From Clostridia bacterium (GTDB lineage Bacteria > Bacillota > Clostridia > Christensenellales > Borkfalkiaceae): a stretch of 9,889 nt of DNA. Of this stretch, positions 1-5,811 are shown piece after piece (position 1 is the first letter of the stretch; every line of letters begins with the position of its first letter). The notes under the pieces are model-generated. The model was not told the DNA's origin and searched no databases. It worked only from the letters and a program-made list of their open reading frames with translations. The translations under genes were made by a program, and so were the position numbers. The stretch lies in the NCBI GenBank assembly GCA_900767495.1, contig CAAFZH010000075.1:1-9889 (forward strand), read 5' to 3'.

Positions 1-12
1 AAGCAATAGTAC

Positions 13-40
13 GTCATATTGAGCGCAAGCGAAATATCCC
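13..40 (+). repeat. REP-like element, forward orientation
   Basis: The block starts GTCATATTGAGCGCAAGCG and continues AAATATCCC. It has the layout of a widespread class of dispersed bacterial repeats (GTCAT..TGAGCG..GCGAA..ATC). The match is from memory of that pattern, not a search. An inner CGC-AA-GCG dyad is visible. It carries no open frame with coding character. It pairs in opposite orientation with the element at 88-123. Confidence 0.5.
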
Positions 41-87
41 ACGACCAAAGTGAGAAGTATAAGCCTTGCGGAAATTCACCCTCCCGG

Positions 88-123
88 GAGATTGCCGCGG
101 TCGTTTCACTCCCTCGCAAAGAC
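88..123 (-). repeat. REP-like element, reverse orientation
   Basis: Read on the - strand, this block begins GTCTTTGCGAGGGAGTGAAA and ends CGCGGCAATCTC, the arrangement of the common 'cattgcgag ... gcaatctc' dispersed repeat. A 10-bp palindrome CTCCCGGGAG (81-90) overlaps its edge. With the forward element at 13-40 it makes a divergent pair about 110 nt across. Copy number in the genome cannot be judged from here. Confidence 0.5.
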
Positions 124-137
124 AATAAAACAAAACT

Positions 138-181
138 CGCTTCCTCCTTCGGGGGAAGTGGCACGAAGTGCCGATAGGGGA
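138..181 (+). repeat. Hairpin repeat, copy A (left flank of DUF559 gene)
   Basis: The copy consists of a 25-nt block (138-162) containing CTTCCTCCTTCGGGGGAAGT, a perfect 5-bp hairpin GGCAC-GAA-GTGCC (160-172), and the 10-nt end block CGATAGGGGA (172-181). Both blocks recur exactly, as reverse complement, in copy B at 586-642 on the other side of the DUF559 gene. Related copies lie at 684-720 and 721-799. Confidence 0.8.
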
Positions 182-276
182 CTGAACGCAAAAGGCAAAT
201 AAATTTTGCAGCGAAGAGCAGTAGTTCAAAACAGTACAATGACAGCAACCCTGACTTAACCGTTTTTGCACGGCGC

Positions 277-585
277 TTGCGAAAGACCATGACCGACGAA
301 GAGCGTAAACTGTGGTACGAATGTTTAAAAGAATTGCCGTGGAGATTTCATCGACAAAAAGTAATATCCAGATTTGTAGTGGATTTTTATTGTGCCGAGA
401 AAAAGACGGCGATAGAAGTAGACGGCTCGCAACATTACGAAGAGGCGAATGAAATAAAAGATAACGAAAGAACTTTATTTCTTAACGGTTTGGGCGTAAC
501 GGTTTTGCGATATACGAATAGAGAAATAAAGGATAACTTTCGTGGAGTGTGCGACGATATTTACGAAAAATTATCCGCAAAATGA
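277..585 (+). CDS. DUF559 family protein (Vsr-like PD-(D/E)XK nuclease fold), start uncertain
   Basis: This is a small single-domain protein of the DUF559 family, related to very-short-patch repair endonucleases. What members do in the cell is not established. Visible hallmarks, counted from the TTG at 277, are MTDEERKLWYECLK (5-18), FHRQKVI followed by VVDFYC (D36), and AIEVDGSQHYE with E47 and D49 as likely metal ligands of the PD-(D/E)XK core plus H53. The last third ends with the usual VLRYTNREI. The first accepted in-frame start is TTG 277. However, the reading frame stays open to 178, and residues just upstream (YN..PDLTVFARRLRK, from 235) look like the normal family N-terminus, with no ATG, GTG or TTG before them. 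Initiation may thus use TTG 277, ATG 289 or a rare codon, or the true start has been lost. Hairpin repeats in inverted orientation flank the gene. No clear SD is seen. Confidence 0.75.
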   Translation: MRKTMTDEERKLWYECLKELPWRFHRQKVISRFVVDFYCAEKKTAIEVDGSQHYEEANEIKDNERTLFLNGLGVTVLRYTNREIKDNFRGVCDDIYEKLSAK

Positions 586-642
586 TCCCCTATCGTCTTG
601 CCGCGCTGCGCTTGCAAGCCACTTCCCCCGAAGGAGGAAGCG
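586..642 (-). repeat. Hairpin repeat, copy B (right flank of DUF559 gene)
   Basis: This is the reverse complement of copy A. It begins with TCCCCTATCG (586-595), directly after the DUF559 stop codon. A different inner hairpin follows, with arms CTTGC (597-601) and GCAAG (614-618). It ends with the 25-nt block (618-642) identical to the complement of 138-162. It also pairs with copy C at 684-720. Confidence 0.8.
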
Positions 643-683
643 TAAAGACAGTTTTTGTTGAGAGTAAACCATCTCGCTTTCAT

Positions 684-720
684 CTTCGGGGGAAGTGTCG
701 GCAACGCCGACGATAGGGGA
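684..720 (+). repeat. Hairpin repeat, copy C
   Basis: This forward copy has the conserved block CTTCGGGGGAAGTG (684-697), a perfect 6-bp hairpin GTCGGC-AAC-GCCGAC (697-711) and the terminal block CGATAGGGGA (711-720). The stem sequence differs from copy A but pairing is kept. Against copy B it shares 14-nt and 12-nt inverted blocks, so 586-720 can fold as one long imperfect stem. Confidence 0.75.
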
Positions 721-799
721 TAAAAAAGCGTGGAAAGCGACACGAAGTGCCGATAGGGGATAAAAAGCGTGGAAAGCGGCACGCAGTACCGATAGGGGA
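721..799 (+). repeat. Two tandem degenerate copies of the hairpin repeat (D and E)
   Basis: Two units of 40 nt (721-760) and 39 nt (761-799) share TAAAAA(A)GCGTGGAAAGCG and end in CGATAGGGGA. Between these, CACGAAGTGC in the first and CACGCAGTAC in the second are decayed versions of the copy A hairpin. The leading 'cttcgggggaagtg' block is missing, so they appear to be partial copies amplified in tandem next to copy C. Confidence 0.7.
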
Positions 800-820
800 C
801 TAAAACGCAGACAACGAAAA

Positions 821-830
821 TTTGTATAAT
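821..830 (+). promoter_or_regulatory. Possible -10 element upstream of the 869-residue protein
   Basis: A perfect TATAAT occurs at 825-830 in an AT-rich stretch about 60 nt before the ATG at 891. No recognisable -35 hexamer lies 16-18 nt upstream (802-807 is AAAACG), and the TG at 823-824 is one base off the extended -10 position. The promoter call is therefore weak. Confidence 0.35.
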
Positions 831-846
831 AATTATAAGAAAAACG

Positions 847-894
847 ATGAAACAAAAAAACGAAAATCATAAAAAGGAGCGGGTGAACGAATGA
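847..894 (+). other. Possible 15-codon leader ORF overlapping the next start codon
   Basis: ATG 847 opens a short frame encoding MKQKNENHKKERVNE. It ends at TGA 892-894, overlapping the ATG at 891 in the classic ATGA arrangement used for translational coupling. Its last codons contain the SD AAGGAG (874-879) of the downstream gene. There is no good SD of its own, only AAGAAAAA upstream, and the lysine-rich composition may simply reflect A-rich leader DNA. Confidence 0.2.
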
Positions 895-3500
895 AGAAAA
901 TAACGGCTTTGGCGGCAATAATTTTGTGTGCTTTCGCGCTTGTTTTCGGCGCGGCGAAAACCGTTAAGGCGGACGAGCAGGAAACCGAAAATATCGTGAA
1001 TACCGAAATTTTCTTGCCGACCACTTACCTGCAATATTATAAACTCGAAAATCCTTACGCTATTTGCCGCCAGGCGTACAAAGGTAAGGAATTAGTCGCT
1101 ATTTCGCATAAGGGCGCGATAGTCGTTTATTACGACGAAAAATTTTATAAACGCGATATATCGGAACTTTCGTCCGAGCAGGGCGTGCCGTCGCTCCAAC
1201 TGTATAAGGAAGAGTATTTGCTTTTTTCGGCTCAGTCCAAGTTGTATTCTATCTTCGTGGGCGACCTCGAAAGCGGCGAAGAACTTTCGTATAAAACCGT
1301 GAAATGCAACGGCGAGACCGTCAGCGCGAACGATTTTTCGGTGTGCGGCGATAAAGTCGCCGTAATAACGAGCAATACGCTCGACTTTTACGCTATTATC
1401 TCCGACGCAAGCGGCATCGCCCTCGTAAAAGAAAACGGCTTGAATATGAACGGCTTAAATTCGGTGCTTTTGTCCAAAAACGGCTCGACTTACTTCGCCA
1501 AAGACGACGATAACATCTACGTTTACGACGGCGAAAATCCTCAAAAACTCGTATCGGCAACGGTCGTGCGTTCGATAGCCGAAAGCGGCGATATAGACGA
1601 TAAAACTTTGTATTATTCCTGTCTTGGAGGCGTGTATTCGGTCGATTTAAAGTCCGAACAAAAAGAGAGCGTACCCGTAAAAGAGGTTTCGCCCAAAACC
1701 GACCCCGACAAGGATCTGGGCAAACTTTGGGATCCGCAGGGCATTTGTCTTACGGGTAAAGGTATATGGGTAGTAGACGGCGAAATCTGTGCCGTGCAGG
1801 AGATAGACCTTTCAAAGAAAGAGTTTACCGATTTTGCGATAACGACCAACTCGCGCGCGGTCAACCGTCTGTCGATGAACGCAAAAGGCATAACCGTAGA
1901 CGACGGAAATATTTACGCGCTTGACGAAAACCGCATAGTAATGGTGGAAAACGCCTACGGCGATAAGGACGAGCGCACTTATCGCAGGATAAACCTTAAC
2001 GTTTTCCCCGATAAATTCGCCGTCGGCGACGGTTTCGTTACTTATTCTGCGGGCAGGAAGGTCTACCTCGGCAAAATTCCTCAACCGGAAGAGGGGCAGG
2101 CGGAAATAACGCTTGAAGAAATTCCGCTTATAAAAGGCGAAACCGATTCCGACGTGGTGGTGGATATCTGCTATAAAGACGGCGCGTTTTTCGTACTCAG
2201 CAACGTGCTTGACAATCAAAAAACCTATCCGATAATTTATAAAATAGACTTAAGTGCGGAAAACAAAACGCTCGGCGCGTTTTATAATAAAAAGATTACG
2301 GAAGAAAAAGCCAACCGTATCGCGGTGGACGTGTTCGGTTCGGTTTACGTGTCGGTTACCGATCCGAGCGGCACGAAATACTCGTTTTACACGGTAACGC
2401 CCGAGAAGGCCACCAAAATTCTGACCGATTACACCCCGGATGGCGAGATAATTAAAATGCAGACCGATTTCGACGGAAAGTTGTACTTGCTCGCCGCCGA
2501 CGGCAAAGTTACCTGCCTGGACGTTGCCGAAAACGGCAGTTACGCAGAAAAATTCGTTAAAAGCATTAAAAAATCGCCCAACCTCGAAAACAGCGGAGTC
2601 GGCAACCCCGTTTCGTTTGCGATGGACGAAAATTCGGATAAAGCGTACTTTATTTTCGGAGGACTTATATTGAGTTCGTCCGAAAAGACCGATTTGAATA
2701 TCGCCACGGTGAATACCATTTCCGTGCCGGGCGGCTTTACCTATGCGTTTGATTTAAGCGGGTCGTTCGGAACGCTGCGCGAAAATTCCAAACTTTTCTC
2801 GGTAGACCCCGCTAAAATAAGCGGCGAATATTTTTCGTATCAGAGTTATTTCACCCAGACGCAAGCCGACGATTACGCGTTTATTAAAATAAGCGACAGG
2901 TTTTCGCTCGCGATAAAACGCGGCGTGTCGGCAATCGTGAGAAATTCGGATATAACGGGGCAGTTTGCCGCCGACGAAATAAGCGGCGAATATTATTCTT
3001 TGGTAGCGTTTAAAACTTATTCCCTGCCGGTTTTGGAAGGAACTTATTACGCGGAATTATCCGTAGACGCAAAGCAAAAAATAAGCGTTGCGGGCGAAGT
3101 GGAATTTAACGGAGTAAAATTCGTTGCGGTCTGTAAGGATAACGTTTACGGGTATATACCGTACTCGTTTTTAACCGAGCGGATAAGTAAGGCGCAGAAT
3201 GAAAAGACTATAAAAACCGCCTACGTATACGCGCGCGGCGGAGTAGAAGTTTACGACGAAAATTATAAACTTAACGGTAAAGTAGTGGTCGAAAAAGAAC
3301 GCGTTGCGGTAATAAACGAGGGTAAAGATTACACTTTCGTTCGTTTCGGCGACGGGACTTACGGTTACGTAAAAACGACTTATTTAACGGTAAACAGCCG
3401 CGAGAATTTCATAAAATGTTTAGTTGCGGTACTATGCGCCTCGTCGTTTCTGGTAACAAGTCTGTTCCTCGAGCGCAAGTATTTATTCGAAACCCTTTAA
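891..3500 (+). CDS. Large exported protein with propeller-like body, SH3-like modules and C-terminal membrane anchor
   Basis: I do not recognise a named family for this 869-residue protein. Residues 1-27 form a clear signal peptide (MKKITALAAIILCAFALVFG, then a probable AKTVKA cleavage site). Residues about 50-650 show a repeating pattern of short beta strands with blade-like phrases (GVYSVDLKS, GIWVVDGEIC, GNIYALDENRIVMVE, GKLYLLAADGKVTCLD), suggesting one or two beta-propellers. Residues 713-773 and 774-838 look like SH3-like modules, each ending in GY-I/V followed by a hydrophobic strand (YGYIPYSFL, YGYVKTTYL). Residues 841-860 are a single hydrophobic helix followed by the short tail ERKYLFETL. 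Predicted topology is an extracytoplasmic body with a C-terminal anchor. AAGGAG (874-879) precedes the ATG by 11 nt. The gene lies 94 nt before cwlD, so a cell-wall or sporulation role is plausible but inferred. Confidence 0.85.
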   Translation: MKKITALAAIILCAFALVFGAAKTVKADEQETENIVNTEIFLPTTYLQYYKLENPYAICRQAYKGKELVAISHKGAIVVYYDEKFYKRDISELSSEQGVPSLQLYKEEYLLFSAQSKLYSIFVGDLESGEELSYKTVKCNGETVSANDFSVCGDKVAVITSNTLDFYAIISDASGIALVKENGLNMNGLNSVLLSKNGSTYFAKDDDNIYVYDGENPQKLVSATVVRSIAESGDIDDKTLYYSCLGGVYSVDLKSEQKESVPVKEVSPKTDPDKDLGKLWDPQGICLTGKGIWVVDGEICAVQEIDLSKKEFTDFAITTNSRAVNRLSMNAKGITVDDGNIYALDENRIVMVENAYGDKDERTYRRINLNVFPDKFAVGDGFVTYSAGRKVYLGKIPQPEEGQAEITLEEIPLIKGETDSDVVVDICYKDGAFFVLSNVLDNQKTYPIIYKIDLSAENKTLGAFYNKKITEEKANRIAVDVFGSVYVSVTDPSGTKYSFYTVTPEKATKILTDYTPDGEIIKMQTDFDGKLYLLAADGKVTCLDVAENGSYAEKFVKSIKKSPNLENSGVGNPVSFAMDENSDKAYFIFGGLILSSSEKTDLNIATVNTISVPGGFTYAFDLSGSFGTLRENSKLFSVDPAKISGEYFSYQSYFTQTQADDYAFIKISDRFSLAIKRGVSAIVRNSDITGQFAADEISGEYYSLVAFKTYSLPVLEGTYYAELSVDAKQKISVAGEVEFNGVKFVAVCKDNVYGYIPYSFLTERISKAQNEKTIKTAYVYARGGVEVYDENYKLNGKVVVEKERVAVINEGKDYTFVRFGDGTYGYVKTTYLTVNSRENFIKCLVAVLCASSFLVTSLFLERKYLFETL

Positions 3501-3550
3501 ATTTTCTTTGCGGAATTTTTGCCCCCACGTTATTTGACAATTCCATATCG

Positions 3551-3579
3551 CCATATTTCGGCTTTACCCGTAATAAAAT
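3551..3579 (+). promoter_or_regulatory. Possible sigma-E-type promoter before cwlD
   Basis: CCATATT (3551-3557), a 14-nt spacer and AATAAAAT (3572-3579) resemble the sporulation sigma-E pattern (about MATATT, 14-15 nt, CATACAAT; 6 of 8 at -10). Against it, the expected start near 3586 would fall inside the SD region (GAGGT 3585-3589), leaving almost no leader. Confidence 0.2.
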
Positions 3580-3594
3580 ATAACGAGGTAAAAT

Positions 3595-4275
3595 ATGAGC
3601 GTTAAAAAGTTGGTTGCGTTGATAGCGTGCGCGGTCGTGGCGGTTACGGCTTGTTTTTCGGCGGCGGTTATAACGGCGGCAAAAACGCCTAAACCCGCGT
3701 TCACGGTCGTACTCGACGCGGGGCACGGCGGAGTTGACGGCGGAGTTACGGGTATAACTTCGGGCGTGAAAGAGAGCGACTTAAATCTGAAAATAGTTTT
3801 CGCGCTTAAAAAGAGGCTTGAAAAATTCGGGTTTAAAGTGGTGCTTACGAGAAATTCCGAGGCGGGACTGTACGGCTCGTCGCAAAAAGGCTTTAAACGC
3901 CGCGATATGCAAAAGCGCAAGGAAATTATAAACGGGGCGCGTGCCGATGCGTTTTTGTCCGTGCATTTAAACTACTATTCTTCGCCCACGCGCAGGGGCG
4001 CGCAGGCATTTTTTAATAGCGAGGACGAAAAAGGGCGGAAACTCGCCGAATATATACAAAAAAATCTTAACGATTTAAGCGGTCAAACCCGTCCGCTCGC
4101 CGCGCTTGCGGGCGATTATTACGTTTTAAACGAGTCCGAGCCGCCCGCCGCGCTTGCGGAATGCGGCTTTTTATCGAGCGAAGAGGACGAAAAATTACTG
4201 CTTACCGAGGGGTACAAAGAGGAAATCGCCGACAAACTTGCAGCGGGAATATACGAGTTTTTGTATTCTGTGTGA
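3595..4275 (+). CDS. cwlD: N-acetylmuramoyl-L-alanine amidase, CwlD-like (Amidase_3)
   Basis: This zinc amidase cleaves the bond between N-acetylmuramic acid and the stem peptide. In sporulating Firmicutes CwlD acts with PdaA to make muramic-delta-lactam in spore cortex, which germination enzymes need. Residues about 5-29 form an N-terminal signal or anchor helix. The catalytic domain starts at VVLDAGHGG. Zinc ligands are H44, E60 (KESDLNL) and H124 (LSVHLN), and the catalytic glutamate is E189 in LAECGFLS. At 226 residues it has the size of CwlD (about 237 in Bacillus subtilis) and lacks extra wall-binding modules, which favours CwlD over the larger vegetative amidases. GAGG (3585-3588) sits 6 nt before the ATG. 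In Clostridioides difficile CwlD needs the lipoprotein GerS; no GerS-like gene is adjacent, but the exported 869-residue protein is. CwlD is favoured over a generic amidase because of length and the nearby spoIVA. Confidence 0.85.
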   Translation: MSVKKLVALIACAVVAVTACFSAAVITAAKTPKPAFTVVLDAGHGGVDGGVTGITSGVKESDLNLKIVFALKKRLEKFGFKVVLTRNSEAGLYGSSQKGFKRRDMQKRKEIINGARADAFLSVHLNYYSSPTRRGAQAFFNSEDEKGRKLAEYIQKNLNDLSGQTRPLAALAGDYYVLNESEPPAALAECGFLSSEEDEKLLLTEGYKEEIADKLAAGIYEFLYSV

Positions 4276-4310
4276 TAATACACGCAATAACGGTTGCTTT
4301 TTAAGTCGAT

Positions 4311-4340
4311 TTGTAGTAGAATTGTACAGTATCCTACAAT
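4311..4340 (+). promoter_or_regulatory. Possible promoter with symmetric TTGTA half-sites
   Basis: TTGTAG (4311-4316), an 18-nt spacer and TACAAT (4335-4340) form a plausible vegetative promoter for the polysaccharide genes. CCTACAAT (4333-4340) also matches a sigma-E -10 at 7 of 8 bases, but no ATATT-type -35 lies at the right distance. TTGTA recurs at 4322 and, inverted, as TACAA at 4335, so the region could be an operator. It lies in the 105-nt gap after cwlD, whose transcript has no obvious terminator. Confidence 0.4.
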
Positions 4341-4360
4341 GGCGCGGTGTTTTTTCTGAA

Positions 4361-4373
4361 CTCCGCCACGGAG
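4361..4373 (+). promoter_or_regulatory. SD-sequestering hairpin before the Wzy-like gene
   Basis: CTCCG-CCA-CGGAG is a perfect 5-bp stem with a 3-nt loop. Its 3' arm contains GGAG (4370-4373), the only good SD for the ATG at 4381 (7-nt spacing). Any transcript from the upstream promoter would contain the whole hairpin, so it could lower or gate translation. Confidence 0.45.
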
Positions 4374-4380
4374 AAACTTT

Positions 4381-5808
4381 ATGGGAAGAACATTGAGAAT
4401 AACGCTCGATAAAATATCCGAATTTTCCCGGACGGGCTATTTCGTATTCGGCGTGGGCGCGCTTGCCCTTTTGTTTCACGTTTTTGCGTGGGACTTATTC
4501 GGCATATTGTTGTTTGCAACGCTTATTTGCCTGTCGCTCGTATTCGTCGAAGAATACCGCGCGTGGCTTACCTTATTCGCAAATATCCTTTTTATAGTCT
4601 CTACGCAAAAAAGCCCGGGTTACGGCGACGGATCGAATTATTATACGCGCCCGGATATACTCTATCCGCTTATAGCGGCGGTGTGCCTTATGGCGGCGTG
4701 CATGGTCTACCGTACCGTAAAGGACAGAAAAAACCTTAAAGACGGCAAATTGTTTATACCCATAGGCGTTTTGTGCCTTGCTTTATTGCTGGCGGGCGTT
4801 GGGCAGAAGTATTATCTTTACAGCCTTAAAGCCACGTTTCTTATGTCCGCCGCGCTTATCGGCGTATATTGCGTATTCACGGCTACGATTAAGCGCGAGG
4901 AAAACTCCTGGGAATATTTTTCCACGCTTTTTGCCGAAATTTGCCTGCTTATCGCTATAGAGGTGGCTTACGTTTACTTTCTCAATATGATAAACGACGG
5001 TTCGTTCGACGGTTCGCACGACGGCAGATGGAAAGACCGCATCATCACCGGTTGGGGCGTAAGCAACGTTTCGGGCGAACTTATGGCGTGCTTTTTACCG
5101 TTCGCGTTTATGCGCGCCGAAAAAAGCAAGAACGTCGTATTTTACGAACTCGTCGCGCTGTTTTCCGCGACCATGATAGTGTTTACTTTAAGCCGCACGG
5201 GCATAATGGTGGGCGGGGTTATCGCGATAGTGTTCATCGTAAAAACCTTCGTCAATCGTAAAGAGGACAAGCGCGCGCTCGTACTTACGTTCGTTTGTTA
5301 TATGGGCTTTCTGCTCGTCGCGTTTATCGCGCTTATCGGCTATACGGAGTTTAACGACGTATTCAAATATTTCGAAGATTTGTTCAACGGCGGATATTCG
5401 GTAGACAGCGGAAGATGGGAGATTTGGGGCAGACGGCTTAAGTACTTTATCGAAAGTCCCGTGTTCGGCGTGGGTTATGCCAGGGACTTTTGCTCCGACT
5501 TTGCAAACTCAGGCTTGATATTCTCGGGTTTCGCACACAATATGATTATGGACGCAATCGGCAGCGGCGGTATATGCAATATACTCGCACTCGGCGCGTT
5601 TTTATATTTCTGCGTCAGGACTTTCGTTAAAAAAAGTCCCACGCGCTTTTTCACGGTTGCATTCGGAGTTGCTTATTTTTCGGTGTGTATGTTCGATACT
5701 ACTTACGCAATACCTTACTGTCTGTGGTTTTTCACTCTCATTTTGGTATTTACCGAAAAAGCGGCGTTGCCGACCGAACAAAACGAAAATATAAAGGGTA
5801 AGGTGTAA
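4381..5808 (+). CDS. O-antigen ligase/Wzy-like polytopic membrane protein
   Basis: This 475-residue membrane protein has about 11-12 predicted helices, beginning at residues 18-55 and ending near 460. Family hallmarks of the O-antigen ligase/polymerase (Wzy_C, PF04932) group are LSRTGIM (270-276) at the end of a central helix, a large extracytoplasmic loop with GRWEIWGRR (from 344) and SPVFGVGYA, then FAHNMIMDAIGSGGI (from 384), where the HN pair is typical. Members join or polymerise lipid-linked glycans on the outer face of the membrane. In a Gram-positive they usually serve capsule, exopolysaccharide or wall glycopolymer synthesis. The substrate cannot be read from sequence. The start ATG has GGAG 7 nt upstream, inside a small hairpin. 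The next gene, a glycosyltransferase, begins 3 nt after the stop, so the two are almost certainly co-transcribed. No full polysaccharide cluster (Wzx, priming transferase) is in the window. Confidence 0.8.
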   Translation: MGRTLRITLDKISEFSRTGYFVFGVGALALLFHVFAWDLFGILLFATLICLSLVFVEEYRAWLTLFANILFIVSTQKSPGYGDGSNYYTRPDILYPLIAAVCLMAACMVYRTVKDRKNLKDGKLFIPIGVLCLALLLAGVGQKYYLYSLKATFLMSAALIGVYCVFTATIKREENSWEYFSTLFAEICLLIAIEVAYVYFLNMINDGSFDGSHDGRWKDRIITGWGVSNVSGELMACFLPFAFMRAEKSKNVVFYELVALFSATMIVFTLSRTGIMVGGVIAIVFIVKTFVNRKEDKRALVLTFVCYMGFLLVAFIALIGYTEFNDVFKYFEDLFNGGYSVDSGRWEIWGRRLKYFIESPVFGVGYARDFCSDFANSGLIFSGFAHNMIMDAIGSGGICNILALGAFLYFCVRTFVKKSPTRFFTVAFGVAYFSVCMFDTTYAIPYCLWFFTLILVFTEKAALPTEQNENIKGKV

Positions 5809-5811
5809 AAA

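Noticed and set aside
239..259. ATG 239 as the start of the DUF559 gene
   Set aside because: It is out of frame with the gene and meets TAA after six codons.
14..271. Reverse-strand open frame across the left repeat region
   Set aside because: It runs through REP-like and hairpin repeats, resembles no protein family I know, and has no SD.
709..799. Tandem CGATAGGGGA units as a CRISPR array
   Set aside because: There are only three repeats of the 10-nt block, the intervening segments are themselves similar to each other, and there are no cas genes. This is a degenerate tandem repeat.
571..918. Reverse-strand open frames between the DUF559 gene and the 869-residue gene
   Set aside because: They consist of translated tandem repeats and A-rich leader, with low-complexity Phe/Ser-rich products.
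3534..3539. Perfect TTGACA between the 869-residue gene and cwlD
   Set aside because: No TATAAT-like hexamer lies 16-18 nt downstream (3556-3563 is TTTCGGCT), so it does not make a vegetative promoter.
4154..4396. Open frame bridging the cwlD end and the Wzy-like start
   Set aside because: It overlaps the conserved CwlD C-terminus in another frame, has no SD and has a basic low-complexity product.
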